From: CAJQQK01 sp049116495
Lineage (GTDB): Bacteria; Pseudomonadota; Alphaproteobacteria; Rhizobiales; Hyphomicrobiaceae
Reading direction: 5' to 3'
Assembly: GCA_049116495.1 (NCBI GenBank)
Contig: JAGDYV010000055.1
Location: 4,968 to 68,967 of the forward strand
Length of the DNA: 64,000 nucleotides
This document shows, piece by piece, positions 25,869-35,545 of this stretch. The translations under genes were made by a program, and so were the position numbers. A model generated the notes under the pieces. It was not told where the DNA came from, searched no databases, and saw only the letters and a list, made by a program, of their open reading frames with translations. Each line of letters starts with the position of its first letter. Positions within the stretch are counted from its first letter, which is position 1.

Positions 25869-27332
25869 ATGGGTATAGATCGGCCAGAAGACGTTGTTGA
25901 TGCAAGTGCGCACCTACACTCACCCTCGGAACACAGTTTTTCCGATCCGGAAACAGCGCTGGCGATGTTGGACACGCATCAGGGCCCGGTCCTAGTTGAC
26001 TTTGACGAAACGCTCTATCTGCGGAACTCGACGGAAGATTTTATCGATGGCGCAGTGCCAGGCCCTTTTGCCAGGTTGCTGATGTCAGCCCTTGGCATTC
26101 TCAAGCCATGGAGACTGACCGGCGGCGATCATACACGCGATAGCTGGCGGATAATCTGCATCTCTATATTCCTCCCCTGGACATGGCTCCTTTGGCGCGC
26201 AAGGTCACGTCAGCTCGGACCTATGCGGCTCAACACGGCACTGGCCAAAGCTCTACAAGATCGCGGCGATGTCGTGATTGCGAGCGTTGGTTATCGCGCC
26301 ATAATTGGACCTCTCCTTCGGTCCATGGGTTTAGCGGAGGTGCCGCTCGTTGCCTGTCGAATTCTTCCGTTTTCGGATCGGCTGACAGACAAACTTCAGC
26401 TAGTTGAATCGGTCCTCGGGCGAAACACCATCGAGCAAGCCATGACGATTACCGATTCTCGTCAGGATGCACGGCTGCTCGACGCTTCAGCAGCGGGCCA
26501 GCTCGTCCAATGGCCGCAAGCTCGCTATCAAGCAGCCTTATCCCGTGTCTACTTGCCGTTTACCTACCTCTCGCGCGTTAAGCGGCCGGGTGAAAATTAC
26601 TTATGGCACGGCATCATCAAGGTCGATTTAGCATTCTGGCTTATTGCGTCTCTTCCTTTGGCAATGAACCCCGCATGGCATGTAATTGGAGTTATTCTCC
26701 TCATCACTTCATTTTGGGCCGTTTACGAAACCGGCTATGTCGACAATGACCGGATCGCCAAGCAATTTGAATCTGACCCACAATTAAGTGACCAGTTCTT
26801 CGAACATACGGTCGCCACTCCGCCGCTGTCACCCTGGATCTGGGCTGGCGTGCTCGGATTTCTCGGCCTTGTCGCGCTCAATGCCGGCGCCCTTCCTTCA
26901 GCGGAAACAATCGCCGCCTGGACGGCGACATTGGTCGCGACCTGGTTGACGTTCTATTTATTCAACCGCGTCGATAAAACATCGCGAACCTATCTATATC
27001 CGCTGCTGCAGTTATTCCGTGTCGGCGCAATAATGGCGGTAGTGCCGATCGTTCCAGTCGCAATCGGCGGCCTATGCGGTGCTGCCGTTGCCGCCTGGGT
27101 GGGTTATGTCGTCTATAGACATCAGGCCGACAACGTTTGGCCACGTCTATACCCTGGCTTGTTCAGGCTGCTTGCGACGGCGTTATTTTCAGCCGTGCTA
27201 CTCGTCGCACTTGAGTTTACCATGACGAACCTATTGGTCGCCGGTTTGTTTATCTTCTGGACGGCATTTAATGGCATTGCCAAGCTTGCGTGGAAACAGT
27301 TTGCCGTCCCAAACATTCCGCGCCACAGCTGA
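25869..27332 (+). CDS. HAD-like phosphatase domain fused to a polytopic membrane domain
   Basis: A 487-residue two-part protein. Residues about 40-210 form a HAD-like domain, with the nucleophile motif VLVDFDETLYLRNS (DxDxT variant DFDET) and a later DSRQDARLLDAS segment that fits the fourth HAD motif. From about residue 225 to the end there are about eight hydrophobic helices, starting with VYLPFTYLSRVKRPGENYLWHG and containing an acidic loop YETGYVDNDR. The membrane part recalls UbiA-type prenyltransferases that occur fused to HAD domains, but I do not see the standard pair of Asp-rich motifs, so that call is tentative. A stand-alone copy of the membrane half follows at 27945-28817. A role in processing polyprenyl-phosphate sugars would fit the locus. 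Confidence 0.65.
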   Translation: MGIDRPEDVVDASAHLHSPSEHSFSDPETALAMLDTHQGPVLVDFDETLYLRNSTEDFIDGAVPGPFARLLMSALGILKPWRLTGGDHTRDSWRIICISIFLPWTWLLWRARSRQLGPMRLNTALAKALQDRGDVVIASVGYRAIIGPLLRSMGLAEVPLVACRILPFSDRLTDKLQLVESVLGRNTIEQAMTITDSRQDARLLDASAAGQLVQWPQARYQAALSRVYLPFTYLSRVKRPGENYLWHGIIKVDLAFWLIASLPLAMNPAWHVIGVILLITSFWAVYETGYVDNDRIAKQFESDPQLSDQFFEHTVATPPLSPWIWAGVLGFLGLVALNAGALPSAETIAAWTATLVATWLTFYLFNRVDKTSRTYLYPLLQLFRVGAIMAVVPIVPVAIGGLCGAAVAAWVGYVVYRHQADNVWPRLYPGLFRLLATALFSAVLLVALEFTMTNLLVAGLFIFWTAFNGIAKLAWKQFAVPNIPRHS

Positions 27333-27944
27333 AAGATTGAATCAGGCTGGCGCGTGCACGCCTTATGACGTGTGGGTTTCGAGGGCAGGAGATGCGCAAC
27401 CAGTTCCCGAACTCCGAGATGGACGTCAAGAGCATGGAACACCACCTCTCACGATCCGCTAGAGGCGGATTTATTTCAACATGTGACGTCGAATCACTTC
27501 CATTCGCGCAATGGCGATTTCCGTCATCAGGAATCCATACGGTCGAACCCGTTATAGAAGACCTGAATTGCACCTGTCGGCACGTTTGCGACTGCCACAC
27601 CGCGTACACGACAAGCTGTTTCCAGCGATAGAAAATCAGCAGTCTGAGCAGTAACCCTATTTAATGTTGCAGCATAGCTTCGAGGCACGAGCTGTATTAC
27701 AAAATTTGAGATTGAATAGTTCGATCTCGCTATCCTTCGCGGCGAACTGGAACACCGGTCAGATTGAGAAAAATTCAACACCACTTGTATCGGTCCGGTT
27801 AGATGGTAGCGACGATCGATTTTTCGATTGTCTTCGCCTAACAGGGTCAGTCACGATCAAACAGGCCCGAAACGAACTTGCGTGGCGATGAAAAAATTAC
27901 AACGTGCGATACACATGAGCATCAATCAAGGGAAGCTTTGAAAG
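27333..27944. other. Spacer between the two membrane-domain paralogues
   Basis: The 612 bases contain only short unconvincing frames. I looked for a decayed HAD domain upstream of the second paralogue, and did not find its motifs in any plus-strand frame. The stretch probably carries the promoter of the next gene. Confidence 0.4.
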
Positions 27945-28817
27945 TTGCGCAATATATCAGCAAGATATTCAGGTTCTGACGAGGCTTGGTTTCGCGAGAC
28001 TTTATCGCAATTCTATTTGCCCTTCGCTTATCTCACGTTGGTGAAACGGCCTGGTCAGCACTATCTGCGGCGCGGTGTGATCCAGGAAGACTTGGCATTT
28101 TGGCTGATTGCCTCGCTGCCCCTCGCGTCGCATATCGGTTGGCACATCCTGGGCGTTATCCTGCTCGTGGTCTCGTTCTGGTGCGTTTATGAGCAGGGCT
28201 ACGTAGACAATGACCGCATGGGTGCATTGCATGAAACAGATCCGAAGCTAAGCAGCGCGTTCTTCGAAAACAAGGTCGCGACGCCGATCATTACGCCTTG
28301 GATTTGGGCAGCCGTCTTGGGCATTATGGGATTATCCGCCTTGAATGGCGGAACGTTACCTGCACCATCAACAATAGCTGCATGGGCCGCCACACTGGTT
28401 GCGACAGCGCTGTCGTTCTGCCTGTTCAATCGCGTCGAAAAGAAACATCGCATCTTCGTCTATCCGATATTGCAGGTATTTCGCGCGGCGGCCATCGCAG
28501 CCGTTGCACCAATATCTCCGGTAGCGGTTGGTGGGGTCCTCGGTGTCGTGACTTCGGCCTGGATAGCTTATGTGGTTTATCGGCAAAGGCCCGAAAACAA
28601 GTGGCCGGACATGAAACTGGGAGCGATCAGAGCAATTGCAACTGCATTGTTTTCGGTTCCCCTGCTCGTTGCGCTCGGCTTCACAACGATGAACCTGCTT
28701 GTCGCCGGGATATTTATTGCGTGGAACATCTTTCGCGGACGAAATGATATCGTTGACGCTTGGCGCTCAGTCCGATTTATCGATTCAACCATGAAGCGGC
28801 CCGGGCACCGCTCATGA
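27945..28817 (+). CDS. Stand-alone polytopic membrane protein, paralogue of the upstream membrane domain
   Basis: A 290-residue protein that aligns with the C-terminal 265 residues of the 25869-27332 product from start to end: FYLPFAYLTLVKRPGQHYL against VYLPFTYLSRVKRPGENYL, DLAFWLIASLPLA in both, YEQGYVDNDR against YETGYVDNDR, and IAAWAATLVAT against IAAWTATLVAT. The HAD domain is missing. The listed start is a TTG at 27945; no ATG lies in frame before the conserved region, and the first 15 residues are not conserved, so the exact start is uncertain. About eight membrane helices are expected. Function unknown; presumably related to that of its neighbour. Confidence 0.65.
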   Translation: MRNISARYSGSDEAWFRETLSQFYLPFAYLTLVKRPGQHYLRRGVIQEDLAFWLIASLPLASHIGWHILGVILLVVSFWCVYEQGYVDNDRMGALHETDPKLSSAFFENKVATPIITPWIWAAVLGIMGLSALNGGTLPAPSTIAAWAATLVATALSFCLFNRVEKKHRIFVYPILQVFRAAAIAAVAPISPVAVGGVLGVVTSAWIAYVVYRQRPENKWPDMKLGAIRAIATALFSVPLLVALGFTTMNLLVAGIFIAWNIFRGRNDIVDAWRSVRFIDSTMKRPGHRS

Positions 28818-29009
28818 TGACCACGAAATGCTGGGCGCAACGAGAGTCCATCGTAACTACAGCCCGATGTCAAACATTGCTGCTCCCTGGGCGTTTATTC
28901 GAAACCAAACGAATTCGAGAAAAAACTCGTGTCGCAAGAAGTCAGCAATTGCTGTCCGTCACGTGGGCTGGTGTCGCTCATACGGGGTATGGGCCTGTAG
29001 AGTAGGTTT

Positions 29010-30947
29010 ATGAAAACAATAATTAAGCGAGCCGTAAACAGAACGAACAGACCGTTGGCATTGGCGTGCTTGATGATGATTGGCACGATCTCATCGGCCC
29101 TCGGCACGGCGTCGACACAAAAACCTCTCGATTCCGGCACGCTGTCCGCCAGTTCCAATAGCTCCACAGGGCATCGCTATATAATGGTCGACCAGTTTGG
29201 TTACCGTCCAAACGATGTAAAGATCGCCGTTCTTGCAGATCCTCAGATTGGCTATAACGCATCCGACGAATTTTCACCGGCTAGAATCTACCAAGTGCGT
29301 CGAAGCTCGGATGATGTCGTAATATTTTCGGCGCGCATCGTACCCTACAAAAAAAAGAAGGTTCAAAGGTCGTCGGGTGATCGAGGGTATTGGTTTGATT
29401 TCACGAGCGTCCGGGAGGTTGGGTCCTTCTACCTTTACGACAAAAAGAACAAGGTCCGGTCACACGTATTTGATATTCGAAACGATGTTTATCGCGATGT
29501 CCTCAAGGCGGCCATGCGGATGTTCTTTTACAATCGATCCGGGTTTGCAAAGTCACTGCCTTATGCCGACAAGCGCTGGACAGATGCCGCCGCCAGCCTT
29601 GGCCCCAACCAGGACAGCGCCGCCAGGGACGTAAACCGGAAGAACGATCCATCTTCGACGCGCGATCTGCGAGGAGGCTGGTTCGATGCAGGCGACACAA
29701 ACAAATACGTCAATTTCGCCGGCGTCGCGATGCATGCCTTGCTCGCCGCCTATCGCGAGTCACCGGACGTCTGGGGTGACAACTATGGGATTCCGGAATC
29801 CGGTAATGGCATCCCGGACATAATTGACGAGTTGAAATGGGAGTTGGACTGGATTGAGCGCATGCAGGAAGATGACGGCGGCGTCCTCCTGAAGGTCGGT
29901 TATCTCGACTATAAAGTCGTCGCCCCACCAAGTGCGGACCGACGTCCACGCTACTATGTGCCGGCTTGCTCTTCATCGACGATTGTCGCCGCCAGCATCT
30001 TTGCGCATGCTGCGATCGTCTTCGCCAGAATTCCTGCAATGAAAGCAGACGCTCAGAACTACCAGCAGCGCGCATTACGCGCCTGGAAATGGTATCGCGA
30101 CAACCCGAAACGAGACGATTGCGACAACCAGGAGGTCAAGTCCGGCGATAGCGACAAGTCTCTCAAAGACCAACGCTCCGATGCTGTGGTGGCCGCAATC
30201 TACTTGTTCTCGTTGACCGGTCGGCCGGAGTTCGAAAAATTCATCTCCGAAAACTATGGCAAGATGCGACCACTGCGAGACATTGGCTGGACACGCTATG
30301 ATGCCCATCAAGGCGACGCGCTACTGTTCTACGCATCGCAACCGAAAACCAATCCTGCGGTTGCCACAAAGATCCTGAAAGCGAAACGTTTGGATGCGAC
30401 GCGGGATGTCTCAAAGAGGATCTACGCTGACGGCATAACGATGGACCTCTATAGATCTTACATAACGCCGAAATCGTATACTTGGGGCAGTAATCAAGTT
30501 CGCGCCAACATCGGCAATAGCAATTTCGACCTGATCACTTACAAATTGGCTGGTTCCAAGACTCCCATATACCGCGAGCGCGCACTCGGAGCTGTACACT
30601 ATTTTCACGGTGTCAATCCGCAAGGCCTGGTCTATCTGAGCAATATGGCCGACTACGGCGCGGAAGTTTCGGTCAGCGAAATGCATCACGACTGGTTCAG
30701 ACCGGGCACCAAGTGGCACAGCAGCAAAAACTCATCCAACGGTCCAGCTCCTGGTTATCTGGTCGGAGGGCCGAACGCTGCATACACCGGCCGGTTGGCG
30801 CCCCCCGCAAGGCAACCAAAGCAAAAGAGTTATCGTGATTGGTCGGGCGGTTGGCGCGAAAAGGCTTGGGAAGTATCAGAACCTTCGATCGTCTATCAGG
30901 GCGCCTACGTAAAACTGATATCCAAGTTCGTTCCACCTATTGATTGA
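29010..30947 (+). CDS. Secreted family 9 glycoside hydrolase (endoglucanase-like)
   Basis: A 645-residue exported protein. An N-terminal signal peptide (LALACLMMIGTISSALG) is followed by an immunoglobulin-like cellulase N-terminal domain (YIMVDQFGYRPNDVKIAVLAD), then the (alpha/alpha)6 barrel with the GH9 signature GGWFDAGD at residues 222-229, whose two Asp residues act as base pair, and HGVNPQGLVYLSNM with a following HHDWF. The C-terminal WEVSEPSIVYQ supplies the likely acid Glu. GH9 enzymes cleave beta-1,4-glucans or related polymers. Lying next to the polymer export genes and followed by a terminator, it may trim or degrade the exported glycan rather than plant cellulose; that is inference. 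Confidence 0.88.
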   Translation: MKTIIKRAVNRTNRPLALACLMMIGTISSALGTASTQKPLDSGTLSASSNSSTGHRYIMVDQFGYRPNDVKIAVLADPQIGYNASDEFSPARIYQVRRSSDDVVIFSARIVPYKKKKVQRSSGDRGYWFDFTSVREVGSFYLYDKKNKVRSHVFDIRNDVYRDVLKAAMRMFFYNRSGFAKSLPYADKRWTDAAASLGPNQDSAARDVNRKNDPSSTRDLRGGWFDAGDTNKYVNFAGVAMHALLAAYRESPDVWGDNYGIPESGNGIPDIIDELKWELDWIERMQEDDGGVLLKVGYLDYKVVAPPSADRRPRYYVPACSSSTIVAASIFAHAAIVFARIPAMKADAQNYQQRALRAWKWYRDNPKRDDCDNQEVKSGDSDKSLKDQRSDAVVAAIYLFSLTGRPEFEKFISENYGKMRPLRDIGWTRYDAHQGDALLFYASQPKTNPAVATKILKAKRLDATRDVSKRIYADGITMDLYRSYITPKSYTWGSNQVRANIGNSNFDLITYKLAGSKTPIYRERALGAVHYFHGVNPQGLVYLSNMADYGAEVSVSEMHHDWFRPGTKWHSSKNSSNGPAPGYLVGGPNAAYTGRLAPPARQPKQKSYRDWSGGWREKAWEVSEPSIVYQGAYVKLISKFVPPID

Positions 30948-30977
30948 CTTCAGGTCTGAGGTGGGACTTTCAATTCC

Positions 30978-31015
30978 TTGGGCCCGCCTGCCCGACAGGA
31001 CAGGCCCAACTTTTT
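30978..31015 (+). terminator. Rho-independent terminator after the GH9 gene
   Basis: TTGGGCC (30978-30984) pairs with GGCCCAA (31003-31009), with an inner CCTG/CAGG pairing, followed by C and five T. It lies about 30 bases after the stop codon. Confidence 0.75.
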
Positions 31016-31041
31016 CCGGTCCGCTCAATGAAACCTCAAAG

Positions 31042-31058
31042 GCGCCCTTGATGGGCGC
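31042..31058 (-). terminator. Possible terminator after the family 4 glycosyltransferase gene
   Basis: Directly after the minus-strand stop, GCGCCC pairs with GGGCGC across a five-base loop. The downstream sequence has only short T runs, so the terminator is weak or requires another factor. Confidence 0.4.
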
Positions 31059-31059
31059 T

Positions 31060-32268
31060 CTACGAGTGTTTCGGTATGCTTTTGCCCCCTTCAATCGCGC
31101 GGTGCATGCTGTCAAATAGCCGTTGCCAGGTGTAGCGCTCACGAACAAGCGCTCTTGAATTGACCTGCAACTGACGCCAAAGCACCGGGTTTTCCAAGAG
31201 CTTGTCTATATGATCCGCCATCAAAGATGGATCATCTGCAATCATGAGTTGTCGTCCGCTCTCTGCCTCGATGCTTTCAGCGCCAACAGTCGTCGTGACA
31301 ATCGGAATTCCGCGAGCCAGAGCATCCATGACCTTGACCTTCATCCCACTCCCGAACAGCAGCGGTGCAACCGATACCCGGCTATCTTGATAGATGCTTT
31401 GCAAGTCATCGACGAAACCTGTCAGCTTGATTCCGGCATGGGGCTTTGCCGCCAACTGTAGGCGTTCATCCGGATTCTTGCCGACTATATCAAACCTCAA
31501 TTCAGGATGACGAGACAGCAGCGTCGGCCAGACTTTTTCGATGAACCAGAGCAGACCCTGAACGTTGGGCTCCCATCCCAGAAAGCCGACATACATCAGC
31601 TTTTTCTCAGTATCCTCATAGCGTAGATCCGGGAGCCCCAATTGGGTATCGTCGCCGAGATGGTATGTGTGGTGAATTCGGTCAGCAGCGACCCCGGCCG
31701 CAATCAGCTCTTCAGCATCGTTCGGTGCCGCAAATATGATCGACGCGGACTTCGCCACCTCGGCTTCGTAACGCCTCACTCTGCGTGCTTCTAAGCGTGC
31801 AACAAGACCCATGACCGGATTATCCGAATGGTCCGCGTAACGTTCCCAGATCTTAAAGTAGGCGTTGTGTGCATGGTAAACGACCATGCCTTTATAGTCA
31901 CGAGGCAGGTAGGGAAACACCTCGTAGTGATCCAAAAGAATAATGTCGTGGTCGTCGGCTACGTCACTAATTCTTTTCCGCAAACCTTCATCAAAAGTTC
32001 GCATCACATTCAGCGGATGGCCTTTCAAGTAGCTGGCCAACAGGTTGCGTGCATTGCGTGGCACATCTACCGGTGCATGAAGATGGTGTTCGCAACCCGA
32101 AACAGCAGCGAAAGCTGCTTGGTGTTGTGTGTTGTCCAGTTTCAACGGCGAGGCAAATGTCACCTGGTAGAAGTCAGCAAGAGACCGCACCAGCTTAGCT
32201 GTCTTTACCTTGCCTCCGCTTTCTGCAGGGTGAGGCAATTCGGTAGAAATGAATAGGATTTTTTTCAT
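31060..32268 (-). CDS. Family 4 glycosyltransferase
   Basis: A 402-residue GT-B enzyme. It begins KKILFISTELPHPAESGGKVKTAKLVRSL, which is the common N-terminal strand and glycine loop of GT4 transferases, and the C-terminal domain has LMYVGFLGWEPNVQGLLWFIEKVWP, FDIVGKNP, VSVAPLLFGSGMKVKVMDALARGIPIVTT with the nucleotide-sugar contact region, and GAESIEAESG. The open frame extends to 32505, but the extra 79 residues show no conservation pattern, so the ATG at 32268 was chosen even though its ribosome binding site is weak. It converges with the GH9 gene and is separate from the main operon. Confidence 0.88.
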   Translation of the reverse strand: MKKILFISTELPHPAESGGKVKTAKLVRSLADFYQVTFASPLKLDNTQHQAAFAAVSGCEHHLHAPVDVPRNARNLLASYLKGHPLNVMRTFDEGLRKRISDVADDHDIILLDHYEVFPYLPRDYKGMVVYHAHNAYFKIWERYADHSDNPVMGLVARLEARRVRRYEAEVAKSASIIFAAPNDAEELIAAGVAADRIHHTYHLGDDTQLGLPDLRYEDTEKKLMYVGFLGWEPNVQGLLWFIEKVWPTLLSRHPELRFDIVGKNPDERLQLAAKPHAGIKLTGFVDDLQSIYQDSRVSVAPLLFGSGMKVKVMDALARGIPIVTTTVGAESIEAESGRQLMIADDPSLMADHIDKLLENPVLWRQLQVNSRALVRERYTWQRLFDSMHRAIEGGKSIPKHS

Positions 32269-32835
32269 CACAAGCTTTGATATCGGTTCACCTGAATTGA
32301 AGACAGCTCGAAACAGAGCACTCTTCGTATCGTCGTTTGACAAGGTCTCATTTGTGAAAGTAACGGCGGAACACACCTTTATGTTCCGTACTGCCTCAGT
32401 CCGTCTTCGGACTTGAGACCCGCCCGGCCGCTTCATCGGAAGGCTGAATGACCGCACCACCCCACGACCAACGAGTTGTAGGTTTCCATTCAAGATACTG
32501 TCCACGGTTTTTCGTTAAGATTATTAAGATTGCAACGACAGGGTTATCGCCAATAAAAACAAACGGTAAATGACATCAAGATGGATTGCCCATTCCACAT
32601 CAGAGCAAAATCGAAAGTCGCGGCTCGCCTGAACGGTTCATCCCGCCGGCTCAGCAAAAATCGGGCCTTGATTAGGAGGACACGTGAATGACGTGTCGCT
32701 CTTGAGCAGGGCGAAACAGCACCTGCTGCCGAAACGCTCGGCAACCGGCAAGCATCGAATGATCACATCCGCTGGCAAAAATATCTGCTAGATTTCCCAA
32801 TACTGGCCGACCTGCAATACAGAAAGACGACCCCC
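32269..32835. other. Intergenic region between divergent genes
   Basis: The 567 bases lie between the minus-strand glycosyltransferase and the plus-strand alcohol dehydrogenase. The stretch around 32500-32600 is AT-rich. I see no supported gene, repeat or RNA in it. Confidence 0.45.
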
Positions 32836-33963
32836 ATGAAGATGAAAGCTGCCGTTTTGCGTGATCTCGGATTGCCGCGTCCGTTCGCACAATCCAAACC
32901 ACTCCAGATCGAAGAAGTTGACCTCGAAGGACCCGGCGAAGGTGAAGTCCTGGTCAAGGTCGCCGGCGCCGGCCTCTGCCATTCCGATCTTTCGGTTATC
33001 GATGGCTCGAGGCCACGTCCGGTGCCAGTCGTGCCCGGTCACGAGGGCGCGGGCGTCGTCATGGAGGTCGGCAGGGGCGTGACGGATCTTGAGCCCGATG
33101 ATCATGTCGTCTTCATCTTCTCATCGAGTTGCGGCAAGTGTCGCAACTGTGCAAGAGGCCGGCCGAATGTATGCCTGACCTGGCCGGAGATGCGCGCCAA
33201 AGGCGAACTGATGACCGGTGGGCAGCGCCTGTCGCAGAACGGAAAAGTCATCGGCCACCACTCCGGCATTTCATGCTTCGCAGAATACGCCGTGATGGCG
33301 CAGGCGTCCTTGGTCAAGATCGACAAGGCGGTGCCGTTGGTCGACGCCGCGATGTTCGGTTGCGCTGTACAAACCGGGGTTGGCGCTGCCGTCAACACGG
33401 CCAGCGTGCGCACCGGTGACGTCATTGCCGTGATCGGGCTTGGCGGTGTCGGCCTCAGCTGCATGCTCGGTGCCAAAGTGGCCGGCGCCCAGCGTGTCAT
33501 CGCTGTCGACCTCTCGGACGAAAAACTCGGGCTCGCCCGTCAACTCGGCGCCACCGATACCTTCAACGCCGCTGATGCTGATTGCGCCGAGGCCATACGT
33601 GCAGCGACCGACGGTGGCGTCGACTACGCCTTTGAAATGGCCGGATCGACCAAAGCGATGGAGCTTGGCTACAACATCCTGATACGCGGCGGCTCCGTCG
33701 TCAGTGCCGGTCTGCCACCCGCCGGGGCAACGTTCGAAACGAACCAAGCCGCCATGGTCGGTGACGAGAAGTCCATCCGCGGCAGTTACATGGGCAGCTG
33801 CGTACCGCCACGCGATGTGCCGGCCTTTATTGAGCTCTATAAGCAGGGCCGCCTTCCGATTGACCGTTTGAAATCCGGCACCTTGCCGCTGGAGCAGATC
33901 AACGAAGGCTTCGACCGGCTCGCCGATGTTGCCGCCGTTCGGCAAATCGTCGTGTTCGACTGA
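32836..33963 (+). CDS. Zinc-dependent alcohol dehydrogenase, MDR family
   Basis: A 375-residue medium-chain dehydrogenase. Catalytic zinc ligands are seen in AGLCHSDLS and VPGHEGAG; four structural-zinc cysteines lie in CGKCRNCARGRPNVC. The coenzyme domain has VIAVIGLGGVGLSCMLGAKVAGA with the GxGxxG motif, followed by VIAVDLSDEKL, where the Asp favours NAD over NADP. The sequence with GFDRLADVAAVRQIVVFD at the end resembles the class III and aryl-alcohol type enzymes that oxidise primary alcohols or formaldehyde adducts. It stands alone, with 187 bases to the next gene on the opposite strand. Confidence 0.9.
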   Translation: MKMKAAVLRDLGLPRPFAQSKPLQIEEVDLEGPGEGEVLVKVAGAGLCHSDLSVIDGSRPRPVPVVPGHEGAGVVMEVGRGVTDLEPDDHVVFIFSSSCGKCRNCARGRPNVCLTWPEMRAKGELMTGGQRLSQNGKVIGHHSGISCFAEYAVMAQASLVKIDKAVPLVDAAMFGCAVQTGVGAAVNTASVRTGDVIAVIGLGGVGLSCMLGAKVAGAQRVIAVDLSDEKLGLARQLGATDTFNAADADCAEAIRAATDGGVDYAFEMAGSTKAMELGYNILIRGGSVVSAGLPPAGATFETNQAAMVGDEKSIRGSYMGSCVPPRDVPAFIELYKQGRLPIDRLKSGTLPLEQINEGFDRLADVAAVRQIVVFD

Positions 33964-33979
33964 ACCTGCCAGATCGCCA

Positions 33980-34003
33980 CCTGTCAGATCTCCACCTGAC
34001 AGG
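33980..34003 (+). terminator. Hairpin after the alcohol dehydrogenase gene
   Basis: CCTGTCAG (33980-33987) pairs perfectly with CTGACAGG (33996-34003) across eight bases, 17 bases after the stop codon. No T-tract follows, so it may act as an mRNA end or protect the 3' end rather than as a classical terminator. Confidence 0.4.
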
Positions 34004-34150
34004 ATACAAGCGCGATGACGGGCATGCCGCAAAATACCGTCCCAGCCGGATGCAATCGAGCAGGTCCGCATCGATAAGCGCGCTCGACATCCCATCTTTC
34101 CATCACCGCCCGGCCGCACCACTGATCGCAAAGTGCGGACGGTTAGCGCA

Positions 34151-35545
34151 TCATGCCACCGCGTTCATCCGGCCATAGCCACGCGACACGCCATGCCGTT
34201 GCGTTGAACCCGCCGTTTCGAACTGGTTGACATTGCGGGCCAGTTCGGAACTTTCATCCGCAAGCGTCCGGGAGGCCGCTGTTGTTTCTTCGACCATGGC
34301 AACATTTTGCTGCGTGATCGTATCGAGTTGACTAACGAGCTCACCAACCCTTTGCAGGCCATCGGCTTGTGATTCAGCGGCCTGAACGATTTCCGCCATT
34401 TGCTCCGCAACCTCGGTCACACCGTCATTGATCTTTTGCAGGGCGACACTAGTCTCTTCAACGCGACCGACTCCTTGCACGACGCGTTCGCTCGAAATGG
34501 TAATCAGTTCCTTTATCTGTTTGGCGGCATCCGCTGCGCGTTGGGCAAGCGCTCGCACTTCAGATGCAACGACCGCAAATCCCCGCCCGGCCTCGCCGGC
34601 CCGTGCCGCCTCGACGCCAGCATTCAATGCCAGCAAATTGGTTTGAAACGCAATCTCATCGATCACACCGATAATGTGGGCGATCTCGTTGGACGACGTT
34701 TCGATTGATCGCATGGCTTCAACCGCCTGATTAACGATCACACCACTTTGTTCTGCATCCGCGTGCGCAACGTCGACAATCCGCCGGGCGGTGGCCGCCC
34801 CGGATGCTGTTTGTTTCACGGCTTCCGAGATTTCACCAAACGCGTGCGACGTCTGCGACAAACGTGCCGCCTGATCTTCCGTGCGGTTCGCCAGGTCACC
34901 GGCAGCCTGGCTGATCTCCGCTGTGCCCCGGGATATTGCATCGGCCCCGGATTTCGCGATGGAAACCGCCTGCTCGACCGCCATCACCGCGGAATTGAAG
35001 TCGGTTCGCAGGCGTTCTAGGTCAGTGCCGAACGGTTTGTCGATGCGTACCATGAGGTCCGCCTTCGAGAGCCTCTGCAGTGCCCTCGCCAACTCTTCCA
35101 CATTCGCAACACGCTCGCTGATGTCGGTTGCAAACTTGACAACTTTTATGACCTGGCCGCTGGCGTCCGTGATCGGGTTGTATGTCGCTTGAATATGGAC
35201 TTCCTTGCCGTTTTTGCCGATCCGCTTGAATTCGCCTGACTGAAACTCACCGCGCGCCAGCTGCTCCCAGAACCTGCGGTAATCGGAGCTTTGTGCATAC
35301 CCGCGTTCGCAGAAGATCGAATGATGCTTGCCGAAGACTTCGTCCGGCTGATAGCCCATCGCCGAGAGAAAATTGTCGTTCGCCGTCAGGATCGTGCCGT
35401 CCGGCTTGAACGCTATGAATGCTTCCGATCGCATCAGAGCTTCGACGATCCCACGCTGTTCATCGATTGCGGATCGATCCTCCATCTCGCTGAATTTGAC
35501 CGCTGGTTCCTGCGTGCTAGACGCAAACAGCTTTCCAAGCTTCAT
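34151..35545 (-). CDS. Soluble PAS-domain methyl-accepting chemotaxis protein
   Basis: A 464-residue chemoreceptor with no membrane segment. A PAS domain occupies about residues 30-145 (AFIAFKPDGTILTANDNFLSAMGY, then YNPITDASGQVIKVVKFATDIS), followed by a short HAMP-like region and the MCP signalling domain with the hairpin tip DEIAFQTNLLALNAGVEAAR and GRGFAVVASEVRALAQR. PAS receptors of this kind sense redox state, oxygen or a bound cofactor from the cytoplasm. The ATG is preceded by GGAGGG at 5 bases. No C-terminal pentapeptide for CheR is present, as the protein ends GRMNAVA. It lies in the same direction as the next chemoreceptor, 309 bases away. Confidence 0.92.
   Translation of the reverse strand: MKLGKLFASSTQEPAVKFSEMEDRSAIDEQRGIVEALMRSEAFIAFKPDGTILTANDNFLSAMGYQPDEVFGKHHSIFCERGYAQSSDYRRFWEQLARGEFQSGEFKRIGKNGKEVHIQATYNPITDASGQVIKVVKFATDISERVANVEELARALQRLSKADLMVRIDKPFGTDLERLRTDFNSAVMAVEQAVSIAKSGADAISRGTAEISQAAGDLANRTEDQAARLSQTSHAFGEISEAVKQTASGAATARRIVDVAHADAEQSGVIVNQAVEAMRSIETSSNEIAHIIGVIDEIAFQTNLLALNAGVEAARAGEAGRGFAVVASEVRALAQRAADAAKQIKELITISSERVVQGVGRVEETSVALQKINDGVTEVAEQMAEIVQAAESQADGLQRVGELVSQLDTITQQNVAMVEETTAASRTLADESSELARNVNQFETAGSTQRHGVSRGYGRMNAVA

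Noticed and set aside
25869..28817. Calling the membrane domains UbiA prenyltransferases outright
   Set aside because: The two standard Asp-rich motifs of that family could not be found, so only a tentative comparison was kept.
32269..32505. N-terminal extension of the family 4 glycosyltransferase
   Set aside because: The extra 79 residues lack family features, and the normal N-terminal strand begins at the ATG at 32268.
33271..34131. Minus-strand open frame of 286 codons
   Set aside because: Antisense to the alcohol dehydrogenase gene whose zinc-ligand and coenzyme motifs are intact.
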